Shown: piece after piece, positions 34,427 to 42,475 of the stretch
Layout of the letters: each line of letters opens with the position of its first letter
How positions within the stretch are numbered: position 1 is the stretch's first letter
Origin: Conyzicola nivalis_A
GTDB lineage: Bacteria > Actinomycetota > Actinomycetes > Actinomycetales > Microbacteriaceae
Direction: 5' to 3'
Assembly: GCF_040548875.1 (NCBI RefSeq)
Contig: NZ_JBEPSJ010000001.1
Span: forward strand, 372,001 to 436,000
DNA length: 64,000 bases
Notes under the pieces: model-generated
Seen by the model: the letters and a program-made list of their open reading frames with translations, nothing else
Databases searched by the model: none
Told to the model about the DNA's origin: nothing
Translations under genes and position numbers: made by a program

Positions 34427-35667
34427 CCCTCAGCGACTCGGACCTCCACGGCGCGGCCACCCAGAAGCCCTACGCGGCGCCCCTGCAGGCGCCGCTCGAC
34501 GTGCGCCAGGCCGCCGACGTCGTCACCGGTCCGGCGATCACGAGACCGGTGCGTCGCAGCGGCGGGCTGACCGCCGTCGGCATCGTCGGCATCTCGGTGC
34601 TCTCCCTCGTCGCCCTCGGCATCCTCGCCTACCTCGTCGCCGGACTGGGCCCCGTCGCCTTCGCGATCGGCGGCATCATGGCCCTCGTGCCGCTCGCCAT
34701 CGTCTTCCTCGGCGTGCACTGGATCGACCGCTGGGAACCGGAGCCCCGCGGCATCCTCGTCTTCGCCTTCCTCTGGGGTGCCGCGGCGTCAGTCGCCGTC
34801 GCCCTCATAGTGGGCGCCCAGCTCGAGGGGGTGCTCGCCGCGCTCACGGGCGGAACCGGCCTGGGTGAGTTCCTCGACTCAGTGGTGCAGGCACCCGTCG
34901 TCGAGGAGGGTGCGAAGGGACTAGGCCTGCTCCTCATCTTCTGGTTCGCCCGCAAGCACTTCGACGGCCCCATCGACGGGCTCGTCTACGCCGCATGGGT
35001 CGCAGGCGGATTCGCCTTCACCGAGAACATCCTCTACTTCGGCGTGCAGCTGCTCACCGTCGGCGGGGTCGACGGCAGCGTCGCCGAGATCTTCCTCGCC
35101 CGCGGAATCATGTCGCCGTTCGCCCACGTGATGTTCACCGCCTGCACCGGGATCGCGCTCGGCTTCGCGGCCCGGCGGGCGAGCGCGCTCGGTGCAGCCG
35201 GGGTTTTCCTCGTTGGCCTGGTGCCCGCGATCCTGCTGCACGCCTTCTGGAACGGCTCGCTCTACTTCGTCAGCGACTTCTACGGCTACTACGCGATCGT
35301 GCAGTTCCCGCTGTTCGCCATGGCGGTGGTGCTCGTGCTGTTCCTGCGTCGTCAGGAGGCGAGCCTCACCCACGACCGGCTGAGCGAGTATGCGGCGGTC
35401 GGCTGGTTCAACCGCGACGAGATCAACGCTCTCGCCACCGGCGCCGGACGCCGCAGGGCTCAGGCGTGGGCGAATCGGAGAGGGGTCGGCAAGGTCATGC
35501 GCCGGTACACCCACGACGCCACCCGGCTCGCGTTCACCCGGCAGCGGCTCGTGACCGGTCGGGCGAGCATAGGGGCCGAGGCGGATGAAGCGGCTCTCCT
35601 CACCGCGATCGTGGCGAGCCGCGCGACGCTGAGTGCCGCCGCCCGGGGGACCGAGACGCCCCGTTAG
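34423..35667 (+). CDS. PrsW family intramembrane metalloprotease
   Basis: The 414-residue membrane protein has the PrsW motifs: APVVEEGAKG near residue 165 (paired catalytic Glu), GGFAFTENILYFG near 197, SPFAHVMFTA near 230 (His), and LHAFWNGSLYF near 271 (His). About eight helices span the membrane. PrsW proteases cleave anti-sigma factors or other membrane proteins inside the bilayer; this locus has no visible anti-sigma gene, so its target is open. The C-terminal 110 residues are cytoplasmic. Translation is probably coupled to an upstream ORF (ATGA). The final codons are duplicated downstream as a 49-bp direct repeat. Confidence 0.88.
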   Translation: MTLSDSDLHGAATQKPYAAPLQAPLDVRQAADVVTGPAITRPVRRSGGLTAVGIVGISVLSLVALGILAYLVAGLGPVAFAIGGIMALVPLAIVFLGVHWIDRWEPEPRGILVFAFLWGAAASVAVALIVGAQLEGVLAALTGGTGLGEFLDSVVQAPVVEEGAKGLGLLLIFWFARKHFDGPIDGLVYAAWVAGGFAFTENILYFGVQLLTVGGVDGSVAEIFLARGIMSPFAHVMFTACTGIALGFAARRASALGAAGVFLVGLVPAILLHAFWNGSLYFVSDFYGYYAIVQFPLFAMAVVLVLFLRRQEASLTHDRLSEYAAVGWFNRDEINALATGAGRRRAQAWANRRGVGKVMRRYTHDATRLAFTRQRLVTGRASIGAEADEAALLTAIVASRATLSAAARGTETPR

Positions 35668-35724
35668 ACGCTCCGGCCGCGCGACGCTGAGTGCCGCCGC
35701 CCGGGGGACCGAGACGCCCCGTTA
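35618..35724. repeat. 49-bp perfect direct repeat copying the end of prsW
   Basis: Bases 35618-35666 recur without change at 35676-35724, a 58-bp period. The first copy encodes the last 16 codons of prsW up to the stop region; the second, beyond the TAG, is noncoding. The rest of the gap to 35932 holds the helD promoter region and a small TGCAC-G-GTGCA palindrome near 35870. Confidence 0.95.
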
Positions 35725-35932
35725 ACAGACTCATCGCCCAGCGGCGCGGCGTTGCCTGCGGCTCATTCTGGGCGACGAGTTGTTCTGGTAAATACCTTGC
35801 CCCCGTCGGCGCCCGAATGCAATAGCGAATTCTGCGGCGGGTCGCGCTCGCGGCACGGGGCGCACTGCACGGTGCACATCCCCGCCACCCAAACCACGTA
35901 GGCTGGATACCCTGATTTCGAGGGGTGTAGAC

Positions 35933-38167
35933 GTGGCTTCAGCCGATCTGACAAGCGAGCGCGAGTACGTGGCGACCCTCTACGCGAGGCTCGACGAGCT
36001 GCGCGACGAGGCGAAGGACCAGCTCGAGGCGGTGCGACGCACGAACCAGGGCGGCACCCACCAGAACCGCTCGGAACGCGACGCGTTCGCCCGAATCTAC
36101 GAAGACCGGGTGAGCCAGCTCACCGAGATCGACGAGCGTCTCGCCTTCGGGCGCCTCGACCTGGTGCCCGTCGGCGACGACCCCACCGTGCACCGCTACA
36201 TCGGCCGCATCGGTCTGCGTGACGAGAATCTGCAGCCCATCCTGCTCGACTGGCGGGTGCCGCAGGCACGCGCGTTCTACCAGGCGACCGCGGCCACGCC
36301 GCTCGGCGCCAGGGCCCGTCGCCACATCACGAGCAAGGGCCGCGAGGTGGTGCGCATCGACGACGAGATCTTCGACGCCAGCCTGCTCGAGGGCGACACG
36401 AGCTCGCTGCAGGGCGAGGCGGCGCTGCTGGCCACCCTCACGGCGCAGCGCACAGGACGCATGGGCGACATCGTCGCCACGATCCAGGCCGAGCAGGACC
36501 GGATCATCCGCTCCGACCTGCGCGGCGTGCTCGTGGTGCAGGGCGGCCCGGGAACCGGAAAGACCGCGGTGGCGCTGCACCGGGCCGCGTACCTGCTCTA
36601 CTCGCACAGGGACCGGCTCGCGACATCCGGAGTCCTCATCGTCGGACCGAGCCGCTCGTTCCTGCAGTACATCGAGGCCGTCCTGCCGTCGCTCGGCGAG
36701 ACGGGCGTCGTGCTCTCGAGCGTCGGGCAGCTGTATCCGGGCCTGGACACGGCCAACGAGGACACGCAGGATGTCTCGGTGCTCAAGGGCTCGGTCGAGA
36801 TGGCAGCGCTGCTGGCGCGAGCGGTCAAGTCGCGTCAGGTCGTTCCGCGCCAGCCGCAGACGCTCGAGGTCAACGGCGAGTACCTCACGGTCGAGCCGCA
36901 GCTGATCCAGAACGCCATGCACCGGGCGTGGGAGTCGCGCAAGCCGCACAACGAGGCGCGGGCGATCTTCAACAAGGCGGCGATCAACGCGCTCGCGAAG
37001 CAGCTCGCCGCCCAGCTGCGCGACCACGGAAACACCATCGAGGACTCCGACCAGAACTGGCTCAAGGAAGACATCCGCACCGCCGAAGACGTGAAGGTCG
37101 CGCTGAACACGGCGTGGATCCCGCTGACCCCGCAGAAGTTGCTGCAAGACCTCTACGCGCGGCCGCAATGGCTCGCGACGCTCACGCCCGACTGGAGCGC
37201 CGAGCGCCGCGCGCTGCTGCGCCGCGACCGCGAGGCCGACTTCACTGTGAGCGACGTGCCCCTGCTCGACGAGGCCGCCGAGCTGCTCGGCGCCGTGAGC
37301 GGCGGCGGCGACGCCGAGAAGCGCGAGCGCAAGCAACAGCGCAAGCGCGACATCGAGAACGCAGAGCAGTCGATCCGCAACATGGGCGTCGAAGGACTCG
37401 TCGACGCCGAGTCGCTCGCCGACGGCTTCGAGGCGGCCGTCGAGCGCGGCTCGACCGCCGACCTCGCCGCCGCCGACCGCAGCTGGGCCTACGGGCACAT
37501 CGTGGTCGACGAGGCGCAGGAGCTGTCGCCCATGCAGTGGCGGCTGCTCATGCGCCGCAACCCGCAGAAGTCGTTCACCATCGTGGGCGACGTCGCGCAG
37601 GCGAGCGCCGCGGCGTCCGCCTCCAGCTGGGCCGACGCTCTGCAACCCGTCGTGGGCGACAACTGGCGCCTCGAGGAGCTCACCGTCAACTACCGCACGC
37701 CGGCTCAGATCGCCGAGTCCGCGGAGTCGATGGCGATCGCCCACGGGCTGACGATCACCCGGTCGCGCTCGGTGCGGGCGAGCGAGTGGCCCGTCGCCGT
37801 GGTCGAGGCGACCGATCTGCTCTCCGCGGTCGAGGAGGCTGTCGCGACCGACCGCGGGATCGACGCCCTCGGCACCATCGCCGTCATCGCGAGCGCGTCG
37901 ATGGTCGACGATCTCAGCGAGCGGCTCGCCGCGCGCTTCGGCGACGACGTCGGACGCGGAGCAGCGGGCCTCAACCGTGCCGTGGCGGTGCTCACGCCGC
38001 AGGAGTCGAAGGGTCTCGAGTTCGACGCGGCGATCGTGGCCGAGCCTCAGCTCATCATCGACGAGATCGCCCGTGGCGCCGCAGCACTCTACGTGGCCAT
38101 GACCCGGCCGACGCAGCGCCTCCACCTGGTCACCACGACCGCGCTCCCCGTCGGCATCCTCGACTAG
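35933..38167 (+). CDS. helD: RNA polymerase-associated helicase-like protein HelD
   Basis: The 744-residue SF1 ATPase has a coiled-coil N-terminus (residues 5-60) that in HelD inserts into the secondary channel of RNA polymerase. Motif I is VVQGGPGTGKTAVALHRAAYLLY near residue 205, motif II HIVVDEAQELSPMQWRLL near 524, with GDVAQ, TVNYRTP and QESKGLEFD as later motifs. The length and split of the core fit the actinobacterial class. HelD frees stalled or drug-bound polymerase, and some members give rifampicin tolerance. GTG at 35933 has GAGGGG about 8 nt upstream; TACCCT or TAGGCT boxes lie 25-40 nt upstream. Confidence 0.88.
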   Translation: MASADLTSEREYVATLYARLDELRDEAKDQLEAVRRTNQGGTHQNRSERDAFARIYEDRVSQLTEIDERLAFGRLDLVPVGDDPTVHRYIGRIGLRDENLQPILLDWRVPQARAFYQATAATPLGARARRHITSKGREVVRIDDEIFDASLLEGDTSSLQGEAALLATLTAQRTGRMGDIVATIQAEQDRIIRSDLRGVLVVQGGPGTGKTAVALHRAAYLLYSHRDRLATSGVLIVGPSRSFLQYIEAVLPSLGETGVVLSSVGQLYPGLDTANEDTQDVSVLKGSVEMAALLARAVKSRQVVPRQPQTLEVNGEYLTVEPQLIQNAMHRAWESRKPHNEARAIFNKAAINALAKQLAAQLRDHGNTIEDSDQNWLKEDIRTAEDVKVALNTAWIPLTPQKLLQDLYARPQWLATLTPDWSAERRALLRRDREADFTVSDVPLLDEAAELLGAVSGGGDAEKRERKQQRKRDIENAEQSIRNMGVEGLVDAESLADGFEAAVERGSTADLAAADRSWAYGHIVVDEAQELSPMQWRLLMRRNPQKSFTIVGDVAQASAAASASSWADALQPVVGDNWRLEELTVNYRTPAQIAESAESMAIAHGLTITRSRSVRASEWPVAVVEATDLLSAVEEAVATDRGIDALGTIAVIASASMVDDLSERLAARFGDDVGRGAAGLNRAVAVLTPQESKGLEFDAAIVAEPQLIIDEIARGAAALYVAMTRPTQRLHLVTTTALPVGILD

Positions 38168-38315
38168 CCCCGGTCGGCGCCCTCGACCGGTCGGGCCGTC
38201 CGGCGGCTAACCCTCATATCTGGGGGTGGTGGCGCCGGTTCGGGCACGCCACAGTGGGCATAGGAGAAACTCGGGACCGCCGTACTCTCGATCGAGACTC
38301 GCGGATGGGGTTGAT

Positions 38316-39149
38316 ATGACGCGCACGACCCCGCACGCCGGACCGGCCGTCAACCTGCCCGGGCAGTACGCCATCGTCGAACTCCTGCGGCTCTACGACG
38401 CCGCCCCTCCGCGGTCGCGGTTCGCGTCGCTCGTCGGCCTGAGCCCGCTCAGCGCGGAGTCGCGGCCGTGGTTCGAGGCGGCGGAGAGCGAGATCAGGGT
38501 GGGAGAGACCCTGGCCGAACTGGGCGAGGAGTGGCTGGTGTTCCACGCCCTTCCCGTGGGTGCCGAGGGTTCGAGGATCGAGCACATCGATCACATCGCG
38601 ATCGGCAAGAGCGGCGTGTACATCATCGACACGACCAACCACGCGGGCCAGACGGTGTGGGCGTCGCAGCGGGCGTTCCTCGTGTCGGGCATCAGACACC
38701 CGTACATCCGCAACATGGAATACGAGATGGGGCGCACCGAGCGGCTTCTCGGTTCTGCGGCCGGCATCTCGGTCGAGGTCAGCGGCATCCTCGCCGTCGT
38801 CGCCGCGAAGAGCATCACCGTGCGTGACCGGCACCGCGACGTGACGGTGCTCGAGGTGGGAGCGGTGACTCCGTGGCTTCGGGCGCGTCCTATCGTGCTC
38901 ACGGCGGAGGACGTGTGCACGATCGGCGGCGTCGCCGCCCTCGAGAGCACCTGGTACCGCGGTGGCGAGCCGGTCGGCGACAGGGGGCCGCTGCAGGAAC
39001 GCTTCGCCGCGCTGCGCCGCGACGTGCGGCGGGCCCGGCGGCTGCAGGTGATGTGGGCGGCTGGACTCACCGTTCTGGGTGCCGGCGGTTTCGTCGCGGT
39101 GACCTACGCCATCCTGGTCGGCGCCCTCGCGACCATCGGCAGCCGCTGA
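38316..39149 (+). CDS. NERD domain membrane protein A
   Basis: The 277-residue protein has a NERD (nuclease-related) domain in residues 60-180: GETLAELGEEWLVFHALPV, then IEHIDHIAIGKSGVYIIDTTNHAGQ. In nuclease-like NERD domains the position after IIDT is normally Lys (as in DTKN); here it is Thr, so the predicted active site is incomplete. A single membrane helix ends the protein (VMWAAGLTVLGAGGFVAVTYAIL), probably holding the domain inside the cell. A second NERD protein of the same layout is encoded at 57189-58169. ATG at 38316 has GGGG 5-8 nt upstream; the open frame continues 30 codons further. Confidence 0.78.
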   Translation: MTRTTPHAGPAVNLPGQYAIVELLRLYDAAPPRSRFASLVGLSPLSAESRPWFEAAESEIRVGETLAELGEEWLVFHALPVGAEGSRIEHIDHIAIGKSGVYIIDTTNHAGQTVWASQRAFLVSGIRHPYIRNMEYEMGRTERLLGSAAGISVEVSGILAVVAAKSITVRDRHRDVTVLEVGAVTPWLRARPIVLTAEDVCTIGGVAALESTWYRGGEPVGDRGPLQERFAALRRDVRRARRLQVMWAAGLTVLGAGGFVAVTYAILVGALATIGSR

Positions 39150-39172
39150 CCCCGCGTCGCTAGAATCGCCTG

Positions 39173-40090
39173 ATGTCACGCGCCGTCAGGTTCCACGAAT
39201 TCGGTCCGGCCTCTGTGCTCCGGATCGACGAGGTCACCGTCGCCGAGCCCAGCGCCGGCCGGGTCCGGGTCGCGGTGCGCACCGCCGGGATCAACCCGGC
39301 CGACTACAAGCGGCGCGAGGGGCTCACGACCTCGGCCGACTTCGCCTTTCCGGCGGGTGTCGGCCGGGAACTCGCCGGGGTCGTCGAGGCGGTGGGTGAC
39401 GGAGTGTCGGGGTTCTCGGTCGGCGACGAGGTGTTCGGCGCTGTGCCCGACGGCTCCATCGCCGACCTCGTCGTCACGAATCCGGCGAACCTGGCGCGCA
39501 GACCCCGCGAGCTCGACTGGGCCGTGGCCGGCGGGCTCGCCCTCGTCGGGCAGACCGCCCACGACGCGGTCGCGTCGCTCCACCTGACCGCCGACGACAC
39601 CGTTCTGGTGAGCGCGGCGGCCGGGGGAGTCGGCACGGTGATCTGCCAGCTCGCGCGGCTCGCCGGCGCCACCGTGATCGGCACCGCCGGCCGGGCGAAC
39701 CACGACTTCCTCCGCGGTCTCGGTGTGATCCCGGTGCTCTACGGCGACGGCATGGACGAACGGATCCGCGATGCGGCGCCCGGCCGGATCACCGCCGTCT
39801 TCGACCAGCAGGGTCGGGAGACGGTCGAGGCCGCCATCCGGCTCGGTGTGCCGCGGGAGCGCATCAACACCATCGCGATGGACCCGCACGAGCTGGGCGT
39901 CGAGCGGGTGGGACGCGGGCCGGCGGATGCACCGACCCTGGCCGCCCTCGCCGCCCGAGTCGTCGACGGCTCCCTGGTGCTGCCCGTTGCCGCAACCTAC
40001 CCGCTCGACCGCGTGCGCCAGGCATTCGAGCAGCTCGAGGCCGGGCACGTGCGCGGCAAGGTCGTCATCGTCGTCGACGAGCCCGTCTGA
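39173..40090 (+). CDS. NADP-dependent quinone oxidoreductase-like MDR enzyme
   Basis: The 305-residue enzyme is a zinc-independent medium-chain dehydrogenase/reductase. RVRVAVRTAGINPADYKRREG opens the GroES-like domain, VGRELAGVVEAVGDGVSGFSVGDEVFG follows, and VLVSAAAGGVGTVICQLARLAGATVIGT is the intact NADPH-binding fold. The structural zinc cysteines are absent. Such enzymes reduce quinones or enones using NADPH. TAGAAT (39161-39166) stands 6 nt before the ATG, so the mRNA is leaderless. It contrasts with the damaged MDR-like protein at 31084-31932. Confidence 0.88.
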   Translation: MSRAVRFHEFGPASVLRIDEVTVAEPSAGRVRVAVRTAGINPADYKRREGLTTSADFAFPAGVGRELAGVVEAVGDGVSGFSVGDEVFGAVPDGSIADLVVTNPANLARRPRELDWAVAGGLALVGQTAHDAVASLHLTADDTVLVSAAAGGVGTVICQLARLAGATVIGTAGRANHDFLRGLGVIPVLYGDGMDERIRDAAPGRITAVFDQQGRETVEAAIRLGVPRERINTIAMDPHELGVERVGRGPADAPTLAALAARVVDGSLVLPVAATYPLDRVRQAFEQLEAGHVRGKVVIVVDEPV

Positions 40091-40122
40091 CCCGACCAGG
40101 CCGACGAGCGTGACTACCCCGA

Positions 40123-40692
40123 CTAGCTCGCCGCCACCGTGGATCTGCGCGGCAGGGTGAGCAGCGTGGAGATGCTGACGACGATGAGCAGGATCGCCCC
40201 GAATACGAGGAACGCGGTCACGGCCAGTGCGGGCAGCGTGAACGTGACGACGCCGGCGACGATCGAGATGACCCCGCTCACGATCGCGAGCCAGCGGGGC
40301 GATACGACGCCCTGGATGCCCGCCATGATGTCGATGACACCCTCGGCGATCCAGCCGAAGCCGATCACGAAGGCGATGACGACGAGCGACTTCTCGGGGG
40401 AGGCCAGGCAGAAGACGCCCGCCGCCGTGACGAGCAGCCCGAGGATGCCGCTGAGCCAGCGGAGTCCCGCGCCGCCCGGGTGCGGGAGCACCGCGACGGT
40501 GATGCGGAAGATCCCCGACGCCACGAGGTAGATGCCGAAGATGATCGCGATCGTGGTCAGTGTCGCGTCCGGCCAGACGAGCGCGACGATGCCGAGCACG
40601 AGACCCACGACCGCGACGGCGACGACCTCGCCGCGATGGACGAGCAGGAAGCTGCCGGGGCCGGGAGTTCCGGCGGAGTACAGGTCGGACAT
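40123..40692 (-). CDS. HdeD family membrane protein
   Basis: The 189-residue protein has six membrane helices in three hairpins, the DUF308/HdeD layout. VALVWPDATLTTIAIIFGIYLVASGIFRI, followed later by SPEKSLVVIAFVIGFGWIAEGVIDIMAG, is the internally repeated signature. HdeD takes part in acid resistance in enteric bacteria; in actinobacteria the role is not established. AAGGAG lies 7 nt before the ATG at 40692, so this gene uses a Shine-Dalgarno. Confidence 0.85.
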   Translation of the reverse strand: MSDLYSAGTPGPGSFLLVHRGEVVAVAVVGLVLGIVALVWPDATLTTIAIIFGIYLVASGIFRITVAVLPHPGGAGLRWLSGILGLLVTAAGVFCLASPEKSLVVIAFVIGFGWIAEGVIDIMAGIQGVVSPRWLAIVSGVISIVAGVVTFTLPALAVTAFLVFGAILLIVVSISTLLTLPRRSTVAAS

Positions 40693-40781
40693 GTGCAGCT
40701 CCTTCGATCGAGGAAGCCCGCCGTCGGCGACGGCTCCTGCCTCATGGTCGCACTAGCCCGACCCGGAGGGAAGTCAATCGC

Positions 40782-41990
40782 TCAGGTTTGCCGGATCGGT
40801 TCGACGAGTGAGGTGATCAGCGGCGTCGGCTCCAGCCCCAGCACGCTCTGCAGCATCGAGCTGTACCGGTCGTACACCCGCAGCGCCTCCGACTGGTTTC
40901 CCTCGGCGAGGTGCACCCTGATGAGGCTCGCGTGGGCGCTCTCGCGCAAGGGTTCGACCTTCATGGCGGCGCGGGCGGCCCCCGCGGCCTCTGCCAGCCG
41001 GTCGGCGTCGGTGAGCAGCACGGCCTGCGCCTCGAGTGCGCTCATGCGCAGCTGACGCCAGTCCTCGGCCTCGGCGACGACCCAGTCGTCGTACCAGTCG
41101 GGGAGGAGTTCGAGCGAGAGCATCGCGACCGCGGCGGGGTCGAGGTCGGCTTCGAGCGGTGCCTGGTTCGAGTCGAGCAGGCGTCGGGCGAGCGTCTGCC
41201 CGTCGCGCAGGTCGACGACGACCGCTTCGGCGAGGCTGAGCCCCGGACTCGCCGAGAGGATCGCGTCGCGCGTCGGTGCGTCCAGTCGCGAGAGCGCCGA
41301 GCGCAGGCTGAGTCGGGCGCGTTCATCGGACACCTCCGGCCACATCGCACCGGCCATGGCGATGCGGGCGACAGCTCGATCGTGCAGCGCGAGGAAGGCG
41401 AGCAGTCGTTGTGAGCCCACCGAGAGCCCGCCGACGACGGTGCCGCCGACGCGCAGCTCGAACGCCCCGAAGAGGCGGATCTCGATGAGGAGGGCGCCGG
41501 CGTCGGCGATCGTGGGGGTGGGGAACAGGCGCTGCCTCGGCTCGGGCGACGCGGGCGGCTCGGGCGACGCGGGCAGTTCGGGCGACGGGGGCAGCTCGGG
41601 CGCCGCGGCGAGGAGGGCCCTCTCGGTGACGGGTGACGCTGCCCAGCCGTCGGCCCACGTGCTGAGTGCCACGATGACGGGTTCGAGGTTGCGGCCGTTC
41701 TGGGTGAGCAGGTATTCGAGCTCGACCTGCCCGGTGCTGTCGAGCGCGTTCACCGGCCGCAGGGTCATGAGACCCGCGCCGACGAATCCGTCGAGCCGGG
41801 CGGCGAGGATGTCGCGTTCGACTCCGACGCGGCGCTCGAACTCGGAGAACCTCGTCACGTCGCGGAAGACGGCTTCGCGGATGATCAGCAGGCTCCACCG
41901 TTCGCCCACGGCCTCGAGCGCGCGGGCGGGGGAGAAGTTGTGCACGGCAGGGTCGGGTGCTTCCTCTGCCGCCGCGTGTACGGGGTTCAT
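40782..41990 (-). CDS. HxlR - SARP/BTAD fusion transcriptional regulator
   Basis: The 402-residue protein joins two regulator types. Residues 15-110 are an HxlR winged helix (SPARALEVGERW-like ALEAVGERWSLLIIREAVFRDVTRFSEFERR). Residues 125-150 are a Pro/Ser/Glu linker encoded by 18-bp repeats. Residues 160-250 are a SARP-type winged helix (IRLFGAFELRVGGTVV, LLAFLALHDRAVARIAMAGAMWPEVSDERARLSLRSALSRL), and the rest is a bacterial transcriptional activation (BTAD) domain of TPR-like helices. HxlR proteins usually act as dimers and SARPs as activators, so it may bridge two DNA sites. ATG at 41990 has AAGGAG about 14 nt upstream; a TTG at 42032 is possible. Confidence 0.8.
   Translation of the reverse strand: MNPVHAAAEEAPDPAVHNFSPARALEAVGERWSLLIIREAVFRDVTRFSEFERRVGVERDILAARLDGFVGAGLMTLRPVNALDSTGQVELEYLLTQNGRNLEPVIVALSTWADGWAASPVTERALLAAAPELPPSPELPASPEPPASPEPRQRLFPTPTIADAGALLIEIRLFGAFELRVGGTVVGGLSVGSQRLLAFLALHDRAVARIAMAGAMWPEVSDERARLSLRSALSRLDAPTRDAILSASPGLSLAEAVVVDLRDGQTLARRLLDSNQAPLEADLDPAAVAMLSLELLPDWYDDWVVAEAEDWRQLRMSALEAQAVLLTDADRLAEAAGAARAAMKVEPLRESAHASLIRVHLAEGNQSEALRVYDRYSSMLQSVLGLEPTPLITSLVEPIRQT
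41537..41610 (-). repeat. 4 x 18-bp repeat encoding the regulator linker
   Basis: Four imperfect 18-bp units of the type GGCTCGGGCGACGCGGGC encode PASPEP-like hexapeptides linking the HxlR and SARP modules. Linker length can vary without loss of frame. Confidence 0.75.
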
Positions 41991-42076
41991 GATCGTGGCT
42001 CCGCTCCTTGCGTCCTGCAAGGCTAGCGGCAATTAGCGAGAGCTGGTCACTATTTGTGCCGTTCTGGCGTTCTCCG

Positions 42077-42331
42077 TCAGGCGGCGCGGCGGCGCGCCAG
42101 CGAGAAGAGGCTCATGGCGCCGCCGATCGCGACGGTCAGCAGGGCGAGCAGCAGCGGCAGCAGGACACTGCTGCCGGTCTCGGCGATGTCCGCCTGCGCG
42201 GCGAGGGCCAGGGTGGACACGCCCAGTGCGGTGACCGCCACGGCGACGACCAGCAAGACGAGGATGCCACGGGTGACTGCGGTGCGCGACGCGTCGAGCG
42301 TGCCCGTTTCTTCGAGTGTGCGACTGTTCAT
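42077..42331 (-). CDS. small two-helix membrane protein
   Basis: The 84-residue protein has two membrane helices (residues 20-43 and 55-77) and a basic RRRAA end, placing the C-terminus in the cytoplasm. I recognise no family. GGAGGAG lies 6 nt before the ATG, one of the strongest ribosome binding sites in the window, so the gene is likely real despite its size. It lies between the fusion regulator and the giant helicase, all on the minus strand. Confidence 0.7.
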   Translation of the reverse strand: MNSRTLEETGTLDASRTAVTRGILVLLVVAVAVTALGVSTLALAAQADIAETGSSVLLPLLLALLTVAIGGAMSLFSLARRRAA

Positions 42332-42412
42332 GTGGTCTCCTCCGGTTCGCTTCGCAGCCTGTCAGAGGGGCCGTCACGAGGCCGTTACCGGGGCGTGACC
42401 GCGGGATCCGGC

Positions 42413-42472
42413 ACGACCGGGACCACCCACGACCGGGACCACCCACGACCGGGACCACCCACGACCGAGAAC
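42413..42472. repeat. 3.75 x 16-bp tandem repeat after the giant helicase gene
   Basis: Perfect units of ACGACCGGGACCACCC occupy 42413-42428, 42429-42444 and 42445-42460, followed by a diverged partial copy to about 42472. The array begins 4 nt beyond the stop of the helicase gene, which is transcribed toward it. Confidence 0.93.
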
Positions 42473-42475
42473 AGC

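Noticed and set aside
35867..35880. TGCAC-G-GTGCA palindrome before helD
   Set aside because: It is short and expected by chance at this GC content, and no regulator gene is adjacent to suggest a binding protein.
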